Source of the DNA: Perognathus longimembris pacificus
Taxonomy: Eukaryota; Chordata; Mammalia; Rodentia; Heteromyidae
Direction of reading: 5' to 3'
DNA: 64,000 nucleotides
Assembly: GCF_023159225.1 (NCBI RefSeq)
Contig: NC_063172.1
Location: 61,748,828 to 61,812,827, forward strand
A program made the position numbers and the translations under genes. Each line of letters begins with the position of its first letter. The first letter of the stretch is position 1. This document shows, piece after piece, positions 41,337 through 52,590 of the stretch. The notes under the pieces are model-generated. The model searched no databases. It worked only from the letters and a program-made list of their open reading frames with translations, and was not told the origin of the DNA.

Positions 41337-42357
41337 AATTAAATTTTATTGACAAGGTGATGTACAGAGGGGTTACAGTTACATAATAAGGTAGTGAGTA
41401 CACTTCTTGTCATATTTGTTACACCCTCCCTCATTTTTCTTTCCCTTCCCTAGTTCAGAGGAGCATATACACAATATCCAGTGTTCCAAAATCATATACA
41501 GTGGCCACAGGAGGTATGCCGAAGGAAATTAATCATAACGACAACAATAAAATCCTCCTGTTTCCATCTCTCAGAGTTCATTTTGCTTAGCCTCATCTTA
41601 TATAATCATATGTATGTAGCTGTTGAGCTCTTGTGATCCTCTGATAGGTCTATCCTAGACCTTTTTATATTTATTTAGTAATTGTTTGGTTTTAGAGACA
41701 TAAAGGTGCTGGCCAAAACATGTGGAAATACCATTTGAAAAGAAGTTTGTTATTTTACAGACATGATCTATTGTTCCCCTCCTCCCCCCAACAACCACAT
41801 ATCAGGGAGAGCATGTGCCTTTGTTCTCTGTGTTCTAGGCTTATCTCGCTGAACATTATTTGTTCAAGATCTGACCATTTCCCTGAGAATGCCATTATTT
41901 TATCATTTCTAATCGCTGTGTAGAATTCCATTGTGTACAGGTACCACGTTTTTTGGATCCATGCATCTGTAGTGGGGCATCTGGGTTGTTTCCATATTTT
42001 GGCTATTGTGAATTGTGCAGCGATAAACATGGAAGTGCAGATGTCTTTTTGATATCCTGGATCCTGTTGTTCAGGATAGATGCCTAGGAGTGGTATGGCT
42101 GGGTCATAGGGTAGGTCTATGCTGAGCTTTTTGAGGACCCTCCATACTGTTCTCCAGAGTGTTTGTACTAATTTGCACTCCCACCAACAATGGAGAAGGG
42201 TTCCTCTTTCCCCGCACCCCCTCCAGCATTTGTTGTTGCCTGAGTTCAGAGCATAGGCCATTCTAACTGGAGTGAGGTGGTATCTCAGGGTTGTTTTTAT
42301 TTGCATTTCCTTTACTGCCAGCAATGTTGAACATTTCCTCATAGGTTTCTTTGCCAT
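41337..42357 (-). mobile_element. Young 5'-truncated L1 with intact ORF2 C-terminus
   Basis: The minus strand encodes 200 uninterrupted codons (42,357 down to the stop at 41,755). They carry the L1 ORF2 end: '[19 protein letters not shown]', the Cys-rich motif C-x3-C-x7-H-x4-C ('[18 protein letters not shown]'), '[14 protein letters not shown]', '[19 protein letters not shown]' and 'WYLYTMEFY'. A 3' UTR of about 420 bases follows. The 12-bp sequence ttttttaaaaaa lies on both sides (41,325-41,336 and 42,358-42,369) and fits an L1 endonuclease TTTT/AA target. It has no endonuclease or RT domain, so it is dead. It is the best-preserved coding sequence in the window. Confidence 0.93.
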
Positions 42358-42369
42358 TTTTTTAAAAAA

Positions 42370-42971
42370 GTGGTTTTATTTCTGTGTAATTGCCATTATT
42401 TCAAAGTTGTCGCTTTTTCTAGGACCTTCATCATCATCTTCTTAAATAAGATATTGGGGCCATAGGAGGTCTTTGTGTTATGAAAGACTGGATGTGTGTG
42501 ATAGAGCAGTAGGGAAAAAGGAGCAATGAGATCCCCAAGACCCAGGGCATGAGTTTCACAGGAAACAATGGAGAGGTGGAATCCAATTTCAGATAAGATG
42601 ATTTTTCAGGAACCTTTACTGGCTTAACCAGAGCCTCCCATTATATAATGAGTTGTATTCAAACGTTTCTTGGAAGTCGTAGGTCACAACTCCAGGGATT
42701 TCCTTCTGTTAGGGTACTCTACTTGAGTAGAGCTCCTTTGCTTGCCAGTTTTCAGATCTGAGAATGGAGTCTATTAGCTCAAGATAGAAGGAGGTGGAGG
42801 AGGGGACGCAGAAGGACATCTGCTTCAGGCGAGCATCCCGGCTGCTCCCCTTCCCTGGGACTGGCAGTCCAGTTATTGGCAAAGGATAGTTCACCACATT
42901 TCCCTCCACATTCATTTCTGATATTCCTTTTTTACTCTGTTGGATGATGTGATGGTGAAATTATCTTTATG
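42370..42971. other. No feature seen
   Basis: No recognised repeat or exon. Confidence 0.4.
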
Positions 42972-43525
42972 CCTTTGTCAGCTCTGGCTGTCACAACAAA
43001 CTACCATAGATGGCATCAATTAGAGAAGCAGCATTTACTTCCTCTAGTGCTGGATGCAGAGAAGTCCTGAAGCGCGGGGAAGGTCCACTTACTGGCTGGC
43101 GAGGGCTGTTTGATTGCTGTGTGGGAGGGAGAGCAGAAAAGAGAAATGACAAAGAAGAAAAAGAAGAGAGGCGAGGACTGAGGGGAGAGGGAGAAAGGGA
43201 GCAAGGGAGCAAGAACGAGCTTTTTTTTTTTTTTTTTTTTTTTGGCCAGTCCTGGGCCTTGGACTCAGGGCCTGAGCACTGTCCCTGGCTTCTTCTTGCT
43301 CAAGGCTAGCACTCTGCCACTTGAGCCACAGCGCCGCTTCTGGCCGTTTTCTGTATATGTGGTGCTGGGGAATCGAACCTAGGGCCTCGTGAATCCAAGG
43401 CAGGCACTCTTGCCACTAGGCTATATCCCCAGCCCAAGAACGAGCTTTTTTATGGGCACTAATTTCACTAGCAGGGCCCCATCCTCTACCTCTCCGAAAC
43501 CTACTTACCTTCAGTCACAGGCTAC
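42972..43525 (-). mobile_element. MaLR-type LTR, interrupted
   Basis: Antisense start 'tttgtcagctctggctgtca' and 'caacaaactaccatagatgg', a purine-rich middle, and after the SINE 'ttatgggcactaatttcac'. This follows MST/MLT1 LTR order. The IDL-Geo at 43,227-43,435 interrupts it. Confidence 0.55.
43227..43435 (-). mobile_element. IDL-Geo dimeric SINE
   Basis: Antisense, full length, with Geo ('gggccttggactcagggcct') and IDL halves ending 'gctatatccccagccc'. A perfect 16-bp duplication, aagaacgagctttttt, lies at 43,211-43,226 and 43,436-43,451; its T run merges with the SINE tail. Well preserved. Confidence 0.95.
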
Positions 43526-43734
43526 CTCTGCTTTTATAACAAAACACCACATAAAAGTCATTTGTAAATAATATAAATTAATTTTTCTAGTTGTGCCTGA
43601 TGGGCATCAGCGTGATCAAGGCATCAGTCAGCAGATCTGCTTCTGGTGAAGACTGCTCTCTGCTTCCAAGGTGGTGCTTTCTAGCCGGGTCTTCACAAGG
43701 CCAAAAGGACAGATGCTCTCGCCTCACAAGATGA

Positions 43735-44400
43735 TGGGTGCCTGAGCAGAGGGGCCTCCGTGAATCCTTCCAGCCCTTTCATGAAGTACTGACTTATTAC
43801 ATGGAAAGTCGATGGCAAGAAACAGAGAAGCCACATCTTGAAACGTCGAATTAGGAGTCTTTATTAGACAGCCAATGACTGCAGGTAGACTCCTGTCCCA
43901 AAGACCTGCAGCCTGGAATACACTTAGCACTGTTAGAAAACTGAGCCATGAGAGTAGGAGAGTAAAGAAAGCAGAGAAACAATACCAATAAACCAGCCCA
44001 ACTCCGATGGAGAGCTGAAGTGGGACGCCATGGTGACCTGGCAGAGTCCGCAGACCCACAGCACAGCACAGCACAAAATGGCACCTGAGCTAGTTGGGGC
44101 CTAAATAGGGTCCTGGTCAGGGGGCAGGGTCCCAAGGAGCTTGAGAGTCTAATGAGTTCATGGCACAGGACTGGCAGGTCCAGTAACCTATTGTCCAAGC
44201 TCCAGCCCTTGCCTCTAGGAATTCGGGCTCGCTTATCACTGGGGGGTGGGAGGTGGGGGGTGGGGGTGGGAAGGTGGGTGGGGGTGGGGACTTGACCTTC
44301 ATCCATCCACCAAGAAGACAAGATGGCGTCAGTTAAACCCAATTCCCTATCATCCACCGTGTAGCCAAGATGGTGCCAGTTAGACCCAGTATTCTTATTT
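43735..44400 (-). mobile_element. Candidate solitary ERV LTR
   Basis: On the minus strand it carries two copies of a motif like 'gccatcttg' (sense of the blocks at 44,324 and 44,366) near its 5' side. An AATAAA follows ('tctaataaagactcctaatt') about 100-130 bases before its 3' end. This matches LTR layout. A 168-codon minus-strand frame crosses it but begins and ends at no gene signal. Exact TG..CA ends and a target duplication were not resolved. Confidence 0.5.
44241..44289 (+). repeat. G-rich tract with G-quadruplex potential
   Basis: About nine runs of three or more G separated by one- or two-base T, A or AA spacers within 49 bases, inside the candidate ERV LTR. The plus strand is G-rich. 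Confidence 0.85.
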
Positions 44401-44575
44401 CAGACTGATCTAATCATGTCCTAAAGATTTCTTAATACGGTTGCATTAAGATTCAACAAACCTTCAAGCTACATTATCTCTTAAAGGCCCTGCCTTCAAA
44501 TCCCATTCCACCAAGAGTCAGTGATTCAACATCCTCCTTTTAGGGAAACAGCCTTCAGTCCACAGCACAGCGGGT

Positions 44576-45985
44576 GTCCCAGAACGGTGAATCCCAGGAC
44601 TAAGAAGGGATAGTACTAACCATCAAAGTACTTAAATTCAAGTGAATTTAAAAACCGCGCATCAGAAAATTCAGTACTTGAACCTTTCCACATAAGCCGT
44701 GGACCCGGACAGATCTACATTTTAGGATTTGCCAGCTCAAATGCTCAAGTGGAGACTTGAAAGGCGGACTTCGGATGCCTCATCAGCAAGCGGAGATTAA
44801 AATTGTAAATCTCAGTGTTCACAGGAAAGCAGTCAATAATGCCATGCCAAATGGCTGCTTTTGGAGGCTTTTGGAAAACGTCTTGCAAGTTTGATGAGAG
44901 GAATGGCTCTCCCAGATGGCTGCCGGGGAGGGGGTTTCTCCAGGGTCAGAGGGTGTGAAGAAAATCACAAGTGCCGTGTTGTTTGGTTTGCAGCAGCTGT
45001 CCAGGCAGACAGGAAAATAAAATCCTCCCATAACAGGAAAAAAATTAAAAAAAAAAAAAGACAAATGACAGAGCAGGTTCGCACCAGTGTGGAGGAGTAG
45101 AGAGGCCCAGAGCAGCAGGAAGCTCACACGCAGGGCTCTGAGTCAGCTCTAGGGAGGTGGCTGGTGGCCTCCGGCTTTGGGAAGGAGTCTGGGGTTGCCT
45201 AGAAACTCTGAGCACTGCCTGCAGTGTTTACCATCCACCTGTCCCTGCAATCGGGATGGCCCCAGTGCTTTACCCTGTGATTCAGGTACTCTCAAGAATT
45301 CTGGGGCGGAGGGATGAAACTAGGCCCGTGACAAGGTCATGAAGCTAGTCCTGGGGGTATTCATGTAAAATTGCACCAATAGAGTTTGATGAGGTTTAGA
45401 GGAAGAAAAATAACTCGATTTTTCCAGGCATTTTAGAAGCCAATTCTTTTTAAAGCTAGATCCCACAGAGCTAGGGAAAAAGAAAAATCTATAAATCAGA
45501 CATGGCTTCCTTTCTACAAAGAAAAGCAAGCAAAAAAGGAACAAGACACTCAGCATTGTTTCTGCTTCTGTTCTTCAGTTTGGGTCTTTCTTCGCCTTTG
45601 GTGGTCTCTACTGCTGGCGATGGGAACACAAAACCTAATGTGCTGTTTTGTTGTTGTGTTTTGTTTTCCTGGAGGAGCATGCCATGCCAGTTTTTAAAAA
45701 AAGATAGGCAGAGATTGATTTTTGTCTGCTCTGAATGAGAGAAAATTATAAGTGGCTCCATTTAACAACAACATCAGATTTAATGCAGGTGTAAATTTTT
45801 TTCCTTTGCAGACCATTCCAATTAAAAAAAAATCAGAAACAACTATGACATCATTTCTGTCTTAAAAATGGTAGCTTATGAAGATCAGTATATTATTTTG
45901 AAGAGAGAGGAAAGGAGAGGGTTGCTTTGGTTAAATATATGGTTTGATCTGGAAAATACAAGCATACAAACCAAAACACATAACA
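44576..45985. other. Apparently single-copy DNA
   Basis: An A run at about 45,047-45,059. Open frames of up to 102 codons show no domain. No repeat family recognised. Confidence 0.4.
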
Positions 45986-46032
45986 CACACACATTCACAC
46001 ACACAGACACACACACACATGCACACACACAC
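45986..46032. repeat. (CA)n microsatellite, interrupted
   Basis: CA units with ATT, AG and TG interruptions. Confidence 0.9.
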
Positions 46033-46037
46033 CCCTG

Positions 46038-46150
46038 ACACAGCTGTAAGGCTAGCTATTCATGAGGTTGAGATCTGAAGATCACAGTTTGAGACCTGCT
46101 AGGGAAGGAAAGTCTATGAGACTTTAACCAACCAGCAAAAAGTGGCATTA
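46038..46150 (+). mobile_element. B1-like left half of a composite SINE
   Basis: 'aaggctagctattcatgagg', 'ttgagatctgaagatcacag' and 'ccaaccagcaaaaagtgg' are the B1-like half and linker. The Geo half is missing. Confidence 0.7.
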
Positions 46151-46164
46151 AATTAAAAAAAAAT

Positions 46165-46255
46165 AAATGGAGAAAGAGAGGGAGAGTGGGAGAAAGGAAG
46201 AAAAGAAAGAAGGGAAGCAAGTAAAGAAGGGAAGAAAGGAAAGAAGGAAGGAACA
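46165..46255. repeat. Purine-rich (GAAG)n tract
   Basis: Imperfect GAAA, GGAA and GAAG units. Confidence 0.9.
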
Positions 46256-46324
46256 AAACAACTCCAAACACTAAATAAATGAAAACTGAAGTCAAAGCAA
46301 ATACTTGGCTCTAGAGCCTACCTT

Positions 46325-46580
46325 GTATAGTGGTTGAGAACAAACATGCAAGTCTGAGAGTCTTTTCCAAACTCAAGATTAATTAACAGTGCAGCTCTAG
46401 ACAAGTTATTGAACACTGTTGCTGATGCTGTCTCTTTATAAAATGCTAACGTAACCTCCCCCACAGGATATTGTGAGAATGCAAGAAGGAATAGCTTTTT
46501 AAGAATGGGATCAAATTTAAGAACTGCAAAGTTCCTAGATGAGTGCAGCGCGTAATGCAAATTCTCAGCAAATCTTAGCT
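46325..46580 (+). mobile_element. MIR element, near full length
   Basis: 'gtatagtggttgagaacaaa', 'gacaagttattgaacactg', 'tctctttataaaatgctaac' and 'ggatattgtgagaatgc' follow MIR order from 5' region to core and tail side. Confidence 0.65.
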
Positions 46581-47050
46581 ATTCCTCACTATTTCCTTGG
46601 CATTAGAACTGTGGAGGAAGAAAATGTAAGGCAGACACAAAAGAGTGTGCTGTGTAGTGGAGCTGAGAAGAATTCGCCTCACACCCAGAAAAGCACCTGA
46701 GTGTGCACCCTTTTCCTATGTGTGCAGGCAAAGTGTGGCCAAGGTTTGGGACTCATGTGTGCAAGGTGACAGAGTCCTGGGCTTCTAAGCTTCAGACTAA
46801 GCAAGATCACATTGAGGTTGTCAGAAACAGGAAACAGAATTTTTGAGCCAAAGTATAACAGAGTGTTTAGTTGTGATTGTTTGCTAAAAGCACTGACAAC
46901 TTACTTGGGCCCACAAGTACTAAACGTGGGCGGGAAATCTTGACACTACTGCCTCCATTTTGTGACTGTCCCTTTTGCATTGAACATCTCTTACAGTCTA
47001 CCTTGCAGCTGCCTTGGACTCCAGGAAAGACAAGACTGATTAATACTCTA
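46581..47050. other. Spacer, nothing recognised
   Basis: No repeat or coding signal recognised. Confidence 0.4.
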
Positions 47051-47116
47051 CCTTCCCTTCCCTTCCCTTCCCTCCCCTCCCCTCCCCTCCCCTCCCCTCC
47101 CCTCCCCTCCCCTCCT
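47051..47116. repeat. (CCCTT/CCCCT)n tract
   Basis: About four CCCTT units, then about nine CCCCT units, close to the tail side of the following antisense SINE. Confidence 0.95.
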
Positions 47117-47124
47117 ACTTTATA

Positions 47125-47359
47125 TTTATTTTTTGTTGCTGGTCTTGGGGTTTGAACTCAGAGTTTAGGAGCTGTCCCTGATCCTTTTCATTCAGGACTA
47201 GTGGCGTAACACCTGAGCCACAGCTCCACTTTCAGCTTTTTTGGTAGTTGGAGATAAGTTTCAGGACTCTGCTACTCTGTCTGGATTCAAACTGTGCTCC
47301 TCAGATCTCAGCTTCCTGAGTGGCCAGGATTGCATGCATGAGCCATTGGCACCCAGCTA
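47125..47359 (-). mobile_element. B1-Geo composite SINE
   Basis: Antisense Geo half ('ggggtttgaactcagagttt'), linker, and B1 half ending 'gagccattggcacccagc'. Low-complexity tracts flank both ends. Confidence 0.83.
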
Positions 47360-47432
47360 CCCTCCCTCCCTCCCTCCCTCCCTCCCTCCCTCCCTCCCTC
47401 CCTCCCTCCCTCCCTTCTTTTCCTCTCTTTCA

Positions 47433-47480
<48 letters not shown>
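47360..47480. repeat. (CCCT)n then (CT)n tract
   Basis: About 13 CCCT units (47,361-47,414), a short mixed spacer, then CT units with TTT interruptions (47,433-47,479). Confidence 0.95.
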
Positions 47481-47481
<1 letters not shown>

Positions 47482-47483
47482 TT

Positions 47484-47585
47484 TTGGGTCTTAGTAATAG
47501 TTGAGACTGATGTCAAACTCAGGATCCTCCTGACCCAGCCTCCCAAGTGCTGTGATTATAGAGGCATGTACCACTACACCCAGGG
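47484..47585 (-). mobile_element. B1 SINE
   Basis: Antisense 'gtcaaactcaggatcctcct' and 'tgctgtgattatagaggcat', ending 'taccactacacccagg'. This matches classical rodent B1 rather than the B1-Geo left half. Confidence 0.7.
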
Positions 47586-49404
47586 AGGAGCTTTCTTTTC
47601 TACTTTATCTTACCTACTTTAAACTCCTCTTCTCACTTCACCCAGTTCTGAGCCCTGCTGCTTAAAGCCAGGCTCACAGGCATGTTGAAGGAGATAATGC
47701 TGGTAAGGGATCTGCAGTGGATTATACCAGAGGACCTGCTTCCCAGAGACTGCTGGAGTGGCATGGGGGGTTACCCCTTCCCTGCTGGTGAGTAGCTTTC
47801 CATCAACAGCCTTCTGTCCCCATTAGCCAAATTGCATCTGAACCAAAGGCCAGCACTTCCATTTCCTGGGCCTTCTAGTCCTTCCTAGAGGGGCAGCTCT
47901 AGGCACCCACCCCATTTGTCATGAATGAAATAGCTTGCTGAGACTCTGAAATGCCTTAAGTCAAGGCAAGGACCTAAATCAATTAGAAAAAAACAACAAC
48001 CCCAAGCCCTCATGCTTTTGATTTATCGCTTAGAGGAGAAGCAGTGGCTGGGCTGATAGTCTCTGGGGCTTTGGCATGCACCCATCAGAAAGTCTGCTGC
48101 ATCCTAAACAGAACCCAAGGTCTGGAAGACTCCAAACCACTGTTTCCATCCAGAAGGAATGTGGATGGGTTAGGGAGCAGCTTGATTCTCCCGTGCTTTC
48201 TCCCACAATTTGTAGGAGACGCTCATCATGATTTCAACTTTCTTACCACCTAGAACTGGGTTCTTTCAGACACCCCAGGGGGTGGTCCTCCCTGTGGTTC
48301 GGATCTCGCTGCTCTCTGTATGAGGGGAGGAGGGGGCACATCGCCATTTCCTCTCTGCCCAAGCTGCTTTGCAGAAGGAGTGGGGAAGAGGCGGCCCTCG
48401 CTTGGCCTGTGGCAATGGCTCCCTGGATTCAGCTGAACTTCAACCTGGATTTAAAAAAAAAAATGCATGTCTGTGATAGGAATTATTTAGAAAATCAGCA
48501 TGAACATTAAAAATGACTAACTTCTTTCTGTTGGTGAAGAATGCTTGTTTGCTCTTTTAGCTTTCATTTTACTTATGATGATTCTTGCCATGTTAAAAAA
48601 ATCTGTATTTAATAAACAAAATGAAGTACGCAGCTCCAAGAAAAAAAAAAAAAAAACAACTCAATGAGGGGCTTCGTGGAGAGCTTGCAGTCAGGTTTCC
48701 GAGAACAGGCAAAATGCAAAACAGAAGACTTAACTTCTATTTCAACCCTTAGTGTCTCCGAGTATCCTCTCCCAACCTTATCCAAAGATGACACATTTAA
48801 ATTCTCTCCCCTCAACCCCTCCAGCAACTTCTTTCCTTTAATAACTGGCAAGTCTGCACAGCTGTCTACTTCAGTCCTTGCATCAGGCAAAAGAAGAATT
48901 GGGACAAGTCATGAAGCTTAGTGAAAGTGATAGGAAAATTGATTAGGGAAGATATACAATAGAGAAAGGAGGTTTGTAGATGTCATGATGCCCTGGGAAG
49001 ATAGTACTTCAGTCCCTCTTCAGCCTTCATCAGGGTATAGACATGAGTGTTAGGTTTAAACAGAGGCCAACTTATACAGAGAGTTCGAATTCCCAGTGTG
49101 GCCAGGCTGCTCGTCATCTCCGCGCCGGTTCGCTCACATTCTGGGGAAGTTATCACTGTCAGGTTATCACTTGAGGGGGGCAGTCTGGTTCCATGAAATG
49201 ATTTCTCCTGCTCCAGGCTGCAGCCTGATTATTATAGGCAATTGCTTTCATTTGGGGGTGATCTTTCCTGCAAGGCTTTGCTGTGTCTATGGGTACTTTC
49301 AGTCCCTTGGCGCAAAAATGTTACTGATCAATCCTGTCTTTCCCGTGGCACTTTCTTGGGAACAGATTTATTTTCTGTGACAATTAAAGAATTAAAAGGC
49401 AGGG
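47586..49404. other. Apparently single-copy DNA; one AATAAA plus A-run
   Basis: AATAAA at 48,611-48,616 is followed 25 bases later by 16 A (48,641-48,656). This looks like the 3' end of a retrocopy, but no coding part, source gene or target duplication was found. The rest shows no recognised repeat or exon. Confidence 0.35.
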
Positions 49405-49850
49405 AAGTGTTTAAGGCAACAGAGAAAGTTTATTTGAATGTGAAAGGGAAGCTATGAGAGAAATAACAGTAGCCAGACTCTCCATCTGGAGAGAGGCACA
49501 AACAGGAGTCCAGGGGAGTCATCTTGGGGGGTTGTTATTAAGATATGGTGCTCCTCCCATTTCTCCACCCCTGTGCTATATGCTGATTGCTACATAGTTT
49601 GTGCATGCACTTGCCTCAGATCTTTTCATTGCTTGAACAGACACCCAGGTCATTAAGGGAAGAAGCATTTGAGCAGAAACAACACTACGATGGGCCATAT
49701 GTTATCTATCCTGTGTCATGTAAGCCACTTTTTATTCCTACCTACTCCCCAGTTCCCCTTTCTCTCTCATCTAGAATCCATGGTGATTGCAAAGTGACAG
49801 TAGCAAGAAAACTTAGAGAAAAGACCAACACAAAATGGAGGTAGATGTGC
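49405..49850 (-). mobile_element. Candidate LTR
   Basis: In antisense the left part has 'gagaaagtttatttgaatgt' (complement of a poly(A) signal region) and the right end 'accaacacaaaatggagg' (complement of a 'cctccattttgtg' type LTR 5' motif). Span and layout fit an ERV LTR. Family and exact ends are not determined. Confidence 0.4.
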
Positions 49851-50809
49851 AAAGCTTTCCTCCTGCTTTCAGTTAAATTGTGGCAGCAAAAACAGTTTAA
49901 GTGTCTTTTACAAACACAATTTCAATAAACTGAAACCTTGTTGGGGTTTGAGTACAAACTGAGAGATTTCCTGTGAGAAATTCCTGCCCTATGTCCAGTC
50001 TACAAGACTGAGGTCACCTGTGATATGGTAAGTTTAATTAACACACACACACAGACACACACAGACACACACAGACACACACACACAGACACACACTGCT
50101 CAGAGACTTTGGGATCTTATTCTCCATGTCAGATTTGCTTTTCATTTTCCCCCTCACTCACAGCTAATTTCTACCTATCAGTAACCAAGTGCAAGTGACA
50201 GGGGTAAATAACTTTCTTGGTGGTCATTTGCTTTTCAAAAGTAATTTGGAGGATGGAGGCGACAAAGATGCTTGCTTCTAACAGGTTTCTTTCACGTTCC
50301 TCTGGGCCTTCTTCTCAATCGGGTTGCGATGTCAGCTCTATCCTGGTTAGCAGAGTGGCTTAGTCTCAGCCAGAATCCTGCCAAGTCAGGGTAGAAAGGG
50401 TCTACCCCATGCCCAGGTTGTTTGATGATCCAGGTCTCCTCAGCAAGAATCTGGCGAAAGCCTAGCAGGAAGCCCCCATTCTTCATGTTTCTTTTTAGTA
50501 CTTTTCCTGACTCTTTGTCTTTGCTATAAATTCTCACTTAACCTAGTGTTTGGCATTGAGCCCAAACTCTTTTTCCTATTATACTTGTCTTGATGCTTAC
50601 GACAATGGCCTTAATAAACCTTTCTTTTAACTAATTTACAGTCAGAGTAACTTCGTTCTGTAATAGAATAAAAACTCAATGAGGATGAGCACAGCGCCTA
50701 TCTGCTCTACTAATATATCCATAGCACGGTGGCGTTGCCAAGAACACAGAATTTTCTCAGTAAAGATTTGTTGATGAGAAAATGCTATCATGAAAGATCT
50801 CATTGGTTT
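49851..50809. other. Single-copy DNA around a CA-type repeat
   Basis: No repeat family or exon recognised apart from 50,041-50,096. Confidence 0.4.
50041..50096. repeat. (CA)n with periodic GA interruptions
   Basis: CA repeat interrupted by 'cagacac' at about 10-base spacing, giving a compound (ACACACAGAC)-like unit. Confidence 0.9.
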
Positions 50810-50905
50810 CCTTTCATGGTTCTTATTCCCATTTTGTAGAGGAAGGAAATGATGTTTAGGTAGTTTAAGAAGTTTATTTCTTGCTTAGCAGCTAATAGAA
50901 AACAT
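50810..50905 (-). mobile_element. MIR fragment
   Basis: Antisense 'attcccattttgtagaggaa' and 'gaaatgatgtttaggtagtt' match the MIR core. Confidence 0.55.
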
Positions 50906-51029
50906 CAGGGGTAGAGGGGACTATTTTTGCTCTATCTTGTGCTGCAAATAGTTTTAATGAATAGAATACAAGCTATTTTTTTGAGACTGACACGAGAAAT
51001 TTGGCAGAATAAGAGTGTCCAACACGCAC

Positions 51030-51300
51030 TTTTGGAAATTGGAGATTGGAAGGATTATAGTTTGAGACTTTAGGCCAGCCCAGCAAAAAATTATTGAGAC
51101 CCCCACTGCAAACAATAAACTGGGCATAGTAGTATGTCATCAGCTGTACTTATATGTACATAGAAGGACTGATGTGCAGTCTGACTGGGGCAAATGGTGA
51201 GATCCTATTTGAAAAAGAACAAAAGAAAAATGACTCAAGTGCCTAACAAGTATATGGCCTTGAGTTCAACAATGACAACATCAACAGCACCTCAGTGTAC
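51030..51300 (+). mobile_element. Old B1-dID-like SINE
   Basis: 'ttgagactttaggccagccc' is B1-like. A second part ends 'atggccttgagttcaacaat', ID/tRNA-like. Diverged; the two-part layout is probable. Confidence 0.5.
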
Positions 51301-51724
51301 CATAGTCTATTAAATACAACAAGGAAATCAGACACGAACACAATTAGAAGTTTAACGAAATAGAATTAGAAGTTTAATGAAATAGAAGCTATTCAAAATT
51401 CAACCCCAAATCCTAGTGCTAACAAAGGTACACAGAACCCTCTATCAACAGCAGCAGAATGCACATTCTTTTCAAGGACACAAGAATCATGCTCATATTA
51501 TTACAAATTTAAGAAGATTAAAATTTCAATAAGTATCTTTTCTGACCACACTCCTGTGATATTAGAAATCAATTATAGAGGAAAATGGTAAGTCCCTGAA
51601 CAATCAATTGGTCAAAGAGAAAATTAAAAGGAAATAAAAACATATTTTGAGGAAAACAAAAATAGAGTCAAAAGACCAAAACATATAATGATAATTTTAT
51701 ACCTTGAAAGAATGTAAGATCTCA

Positions 51725-51940
51725 GGGCTGGGAATATGGCCTAGTGACAAGAGTGCTTGCCCCGTATACATGAAGCCCTGGGTTCAATTTCCCAGCACCA
51801 CATATACAGAAAACAGCCAAAAGTGGCACTGTGGCTCAAGTGGTAGAGTGCTAGCCTTGAGCAAAAAGAAGCCAGGGACAGTGCTCAGGACCTGAGTTCA
51901 AGCCTCAGGACTGGCAAAAAAAAAAAAAAAGATCTTCCTT
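51725..51940 (+). mobile_element. IDL-Geo dimeric SINE
   Basis: Sense copy: IDL ('gggctgggaatatggcctag', 'gggttcaatttccc') and Geo ('ggcactgtggctcaagtggt', 'cctgagttcaagcc') halves, then an A run. The 10-bp duplication taagatctca lies at 51,715-51,724 and 51,941-51,950. The last ten tail bases are 'gatcttcctt', so tail or duplication length is ambiguous. It sits in an old L1. Confidence 0.93.
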
Positions 51941-52302
51941 TAAGATCTCATATAGACAATCTAACTTTATACCTCAAGGATACATTAAAATAAGAAGAAT
52001 AAATTAAACCCCAAATCAGTAGAAACAGAAAGGAAATAAGAAATATTGCAATAGAAATAAATGAGGATGAGTCAGGAAAAACAGTCTAAAAGACAAATAA
52101 AAGATTTAGCTTTTGAAAATCTAGATTCAATTGACAAACCTTTAGACAGACTCCCTAAGAGAAGTGACAGGGGTGTGGCCGGTGGGCTAAACTAGACAGC
52201 CTAGAATAAAGGAGTAATACAAGACCAACCAGATTAAATTATTAAGTGAAAAATATGAGCAGGCATATAGTGACAGTATATTGAATCAATAATAAAAAGT
52301 TT

Positions 52303-52516
52303 AGGCTAGCTCCTGCCTATAATCCTACCTACTTAAGAGGTTGAAATCTGAAGATCAAGCTACCTGTAGCAGAAAAGTCTGTGAGACTCTTAACTGAAAC
52401 TAATCAGCAAAAAGTTCAAAGTGGAGGTGTGGCATAAGGGGTAGAGCACTGGCCATGAGTGAAAAAGCCAAATGAGGGTGCAAGGCCCTGAGTTCAAGCC
52501 TCAGTCCTGGTGCACA
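52303..52516 (+). mobile_element. B1-Geo composite SINE
   Basis: Sense: 'ggctagctcctgcctataat' (B1), 'gaaactaatcagcaaaaagt' (linker), 'ggtgtggcataaggggtaga' and 'ccctgagttcaagcctcag' (Geo). The tail is replaced by the (CT)n that follows. Confidence 0.85.
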
Positions 52517-52520
52517 GGCT

Positions 52521-52526
52521 CTCTCT

Positions 52527-52589
<63 letters not shown>

Positions 52590-52590
52590 C
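52521..52590. repeat. (CT)n microsatellite
   Basis: About 30 CT units at the 3' end of the preceding SINE. Confidence 0.96.

Larger units (their letters stand above)
43526..44575 (-). mobile_element. Second MaLR-type LTR, split by an ERV-like LTR
   Basis: Antisense start 'tttataacaaaacaccacat' to 'tctcgcctcacaagatg' (about 43,735). It resumes near 44,405 with 'catgtcctaaagatttctta', 'cttaaaggccctgccttcaa' and ends 'ccttcagtccacagcac'. The order matches MaLR LTRs. The block between is unrelated. Confidence 0.5.

Noticed and set aside
41755..42357. The 200-codon minus-strand frame as a host gene
   Set aside because: It is the L1 ORF2 C-terminus by sequence motifs and is followed by an L1 3' UTR, so it is a retrotransposon remnant.
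43851..44357. A 168-codon minus-strand open frame
   Set aside because: It runs across the candidate ERV LTR and its G-rich tract, has a Pro/His low-complexity stretch from that tract, and matches no known domain.
48440..48656. A processed retrocopy ending at the A run
   Set aside because: AATAAA and a 16-base A run are present, but no coding sequence, source or target-site duplication could be found, so it is not listed as a pseudogene.
50041..50096. Regularly spaced units as a CRISPR-like array
   Set aside because: It is a (CA)n microsatellite with periodic GA changes, in mammalian DNA, with no spacers.
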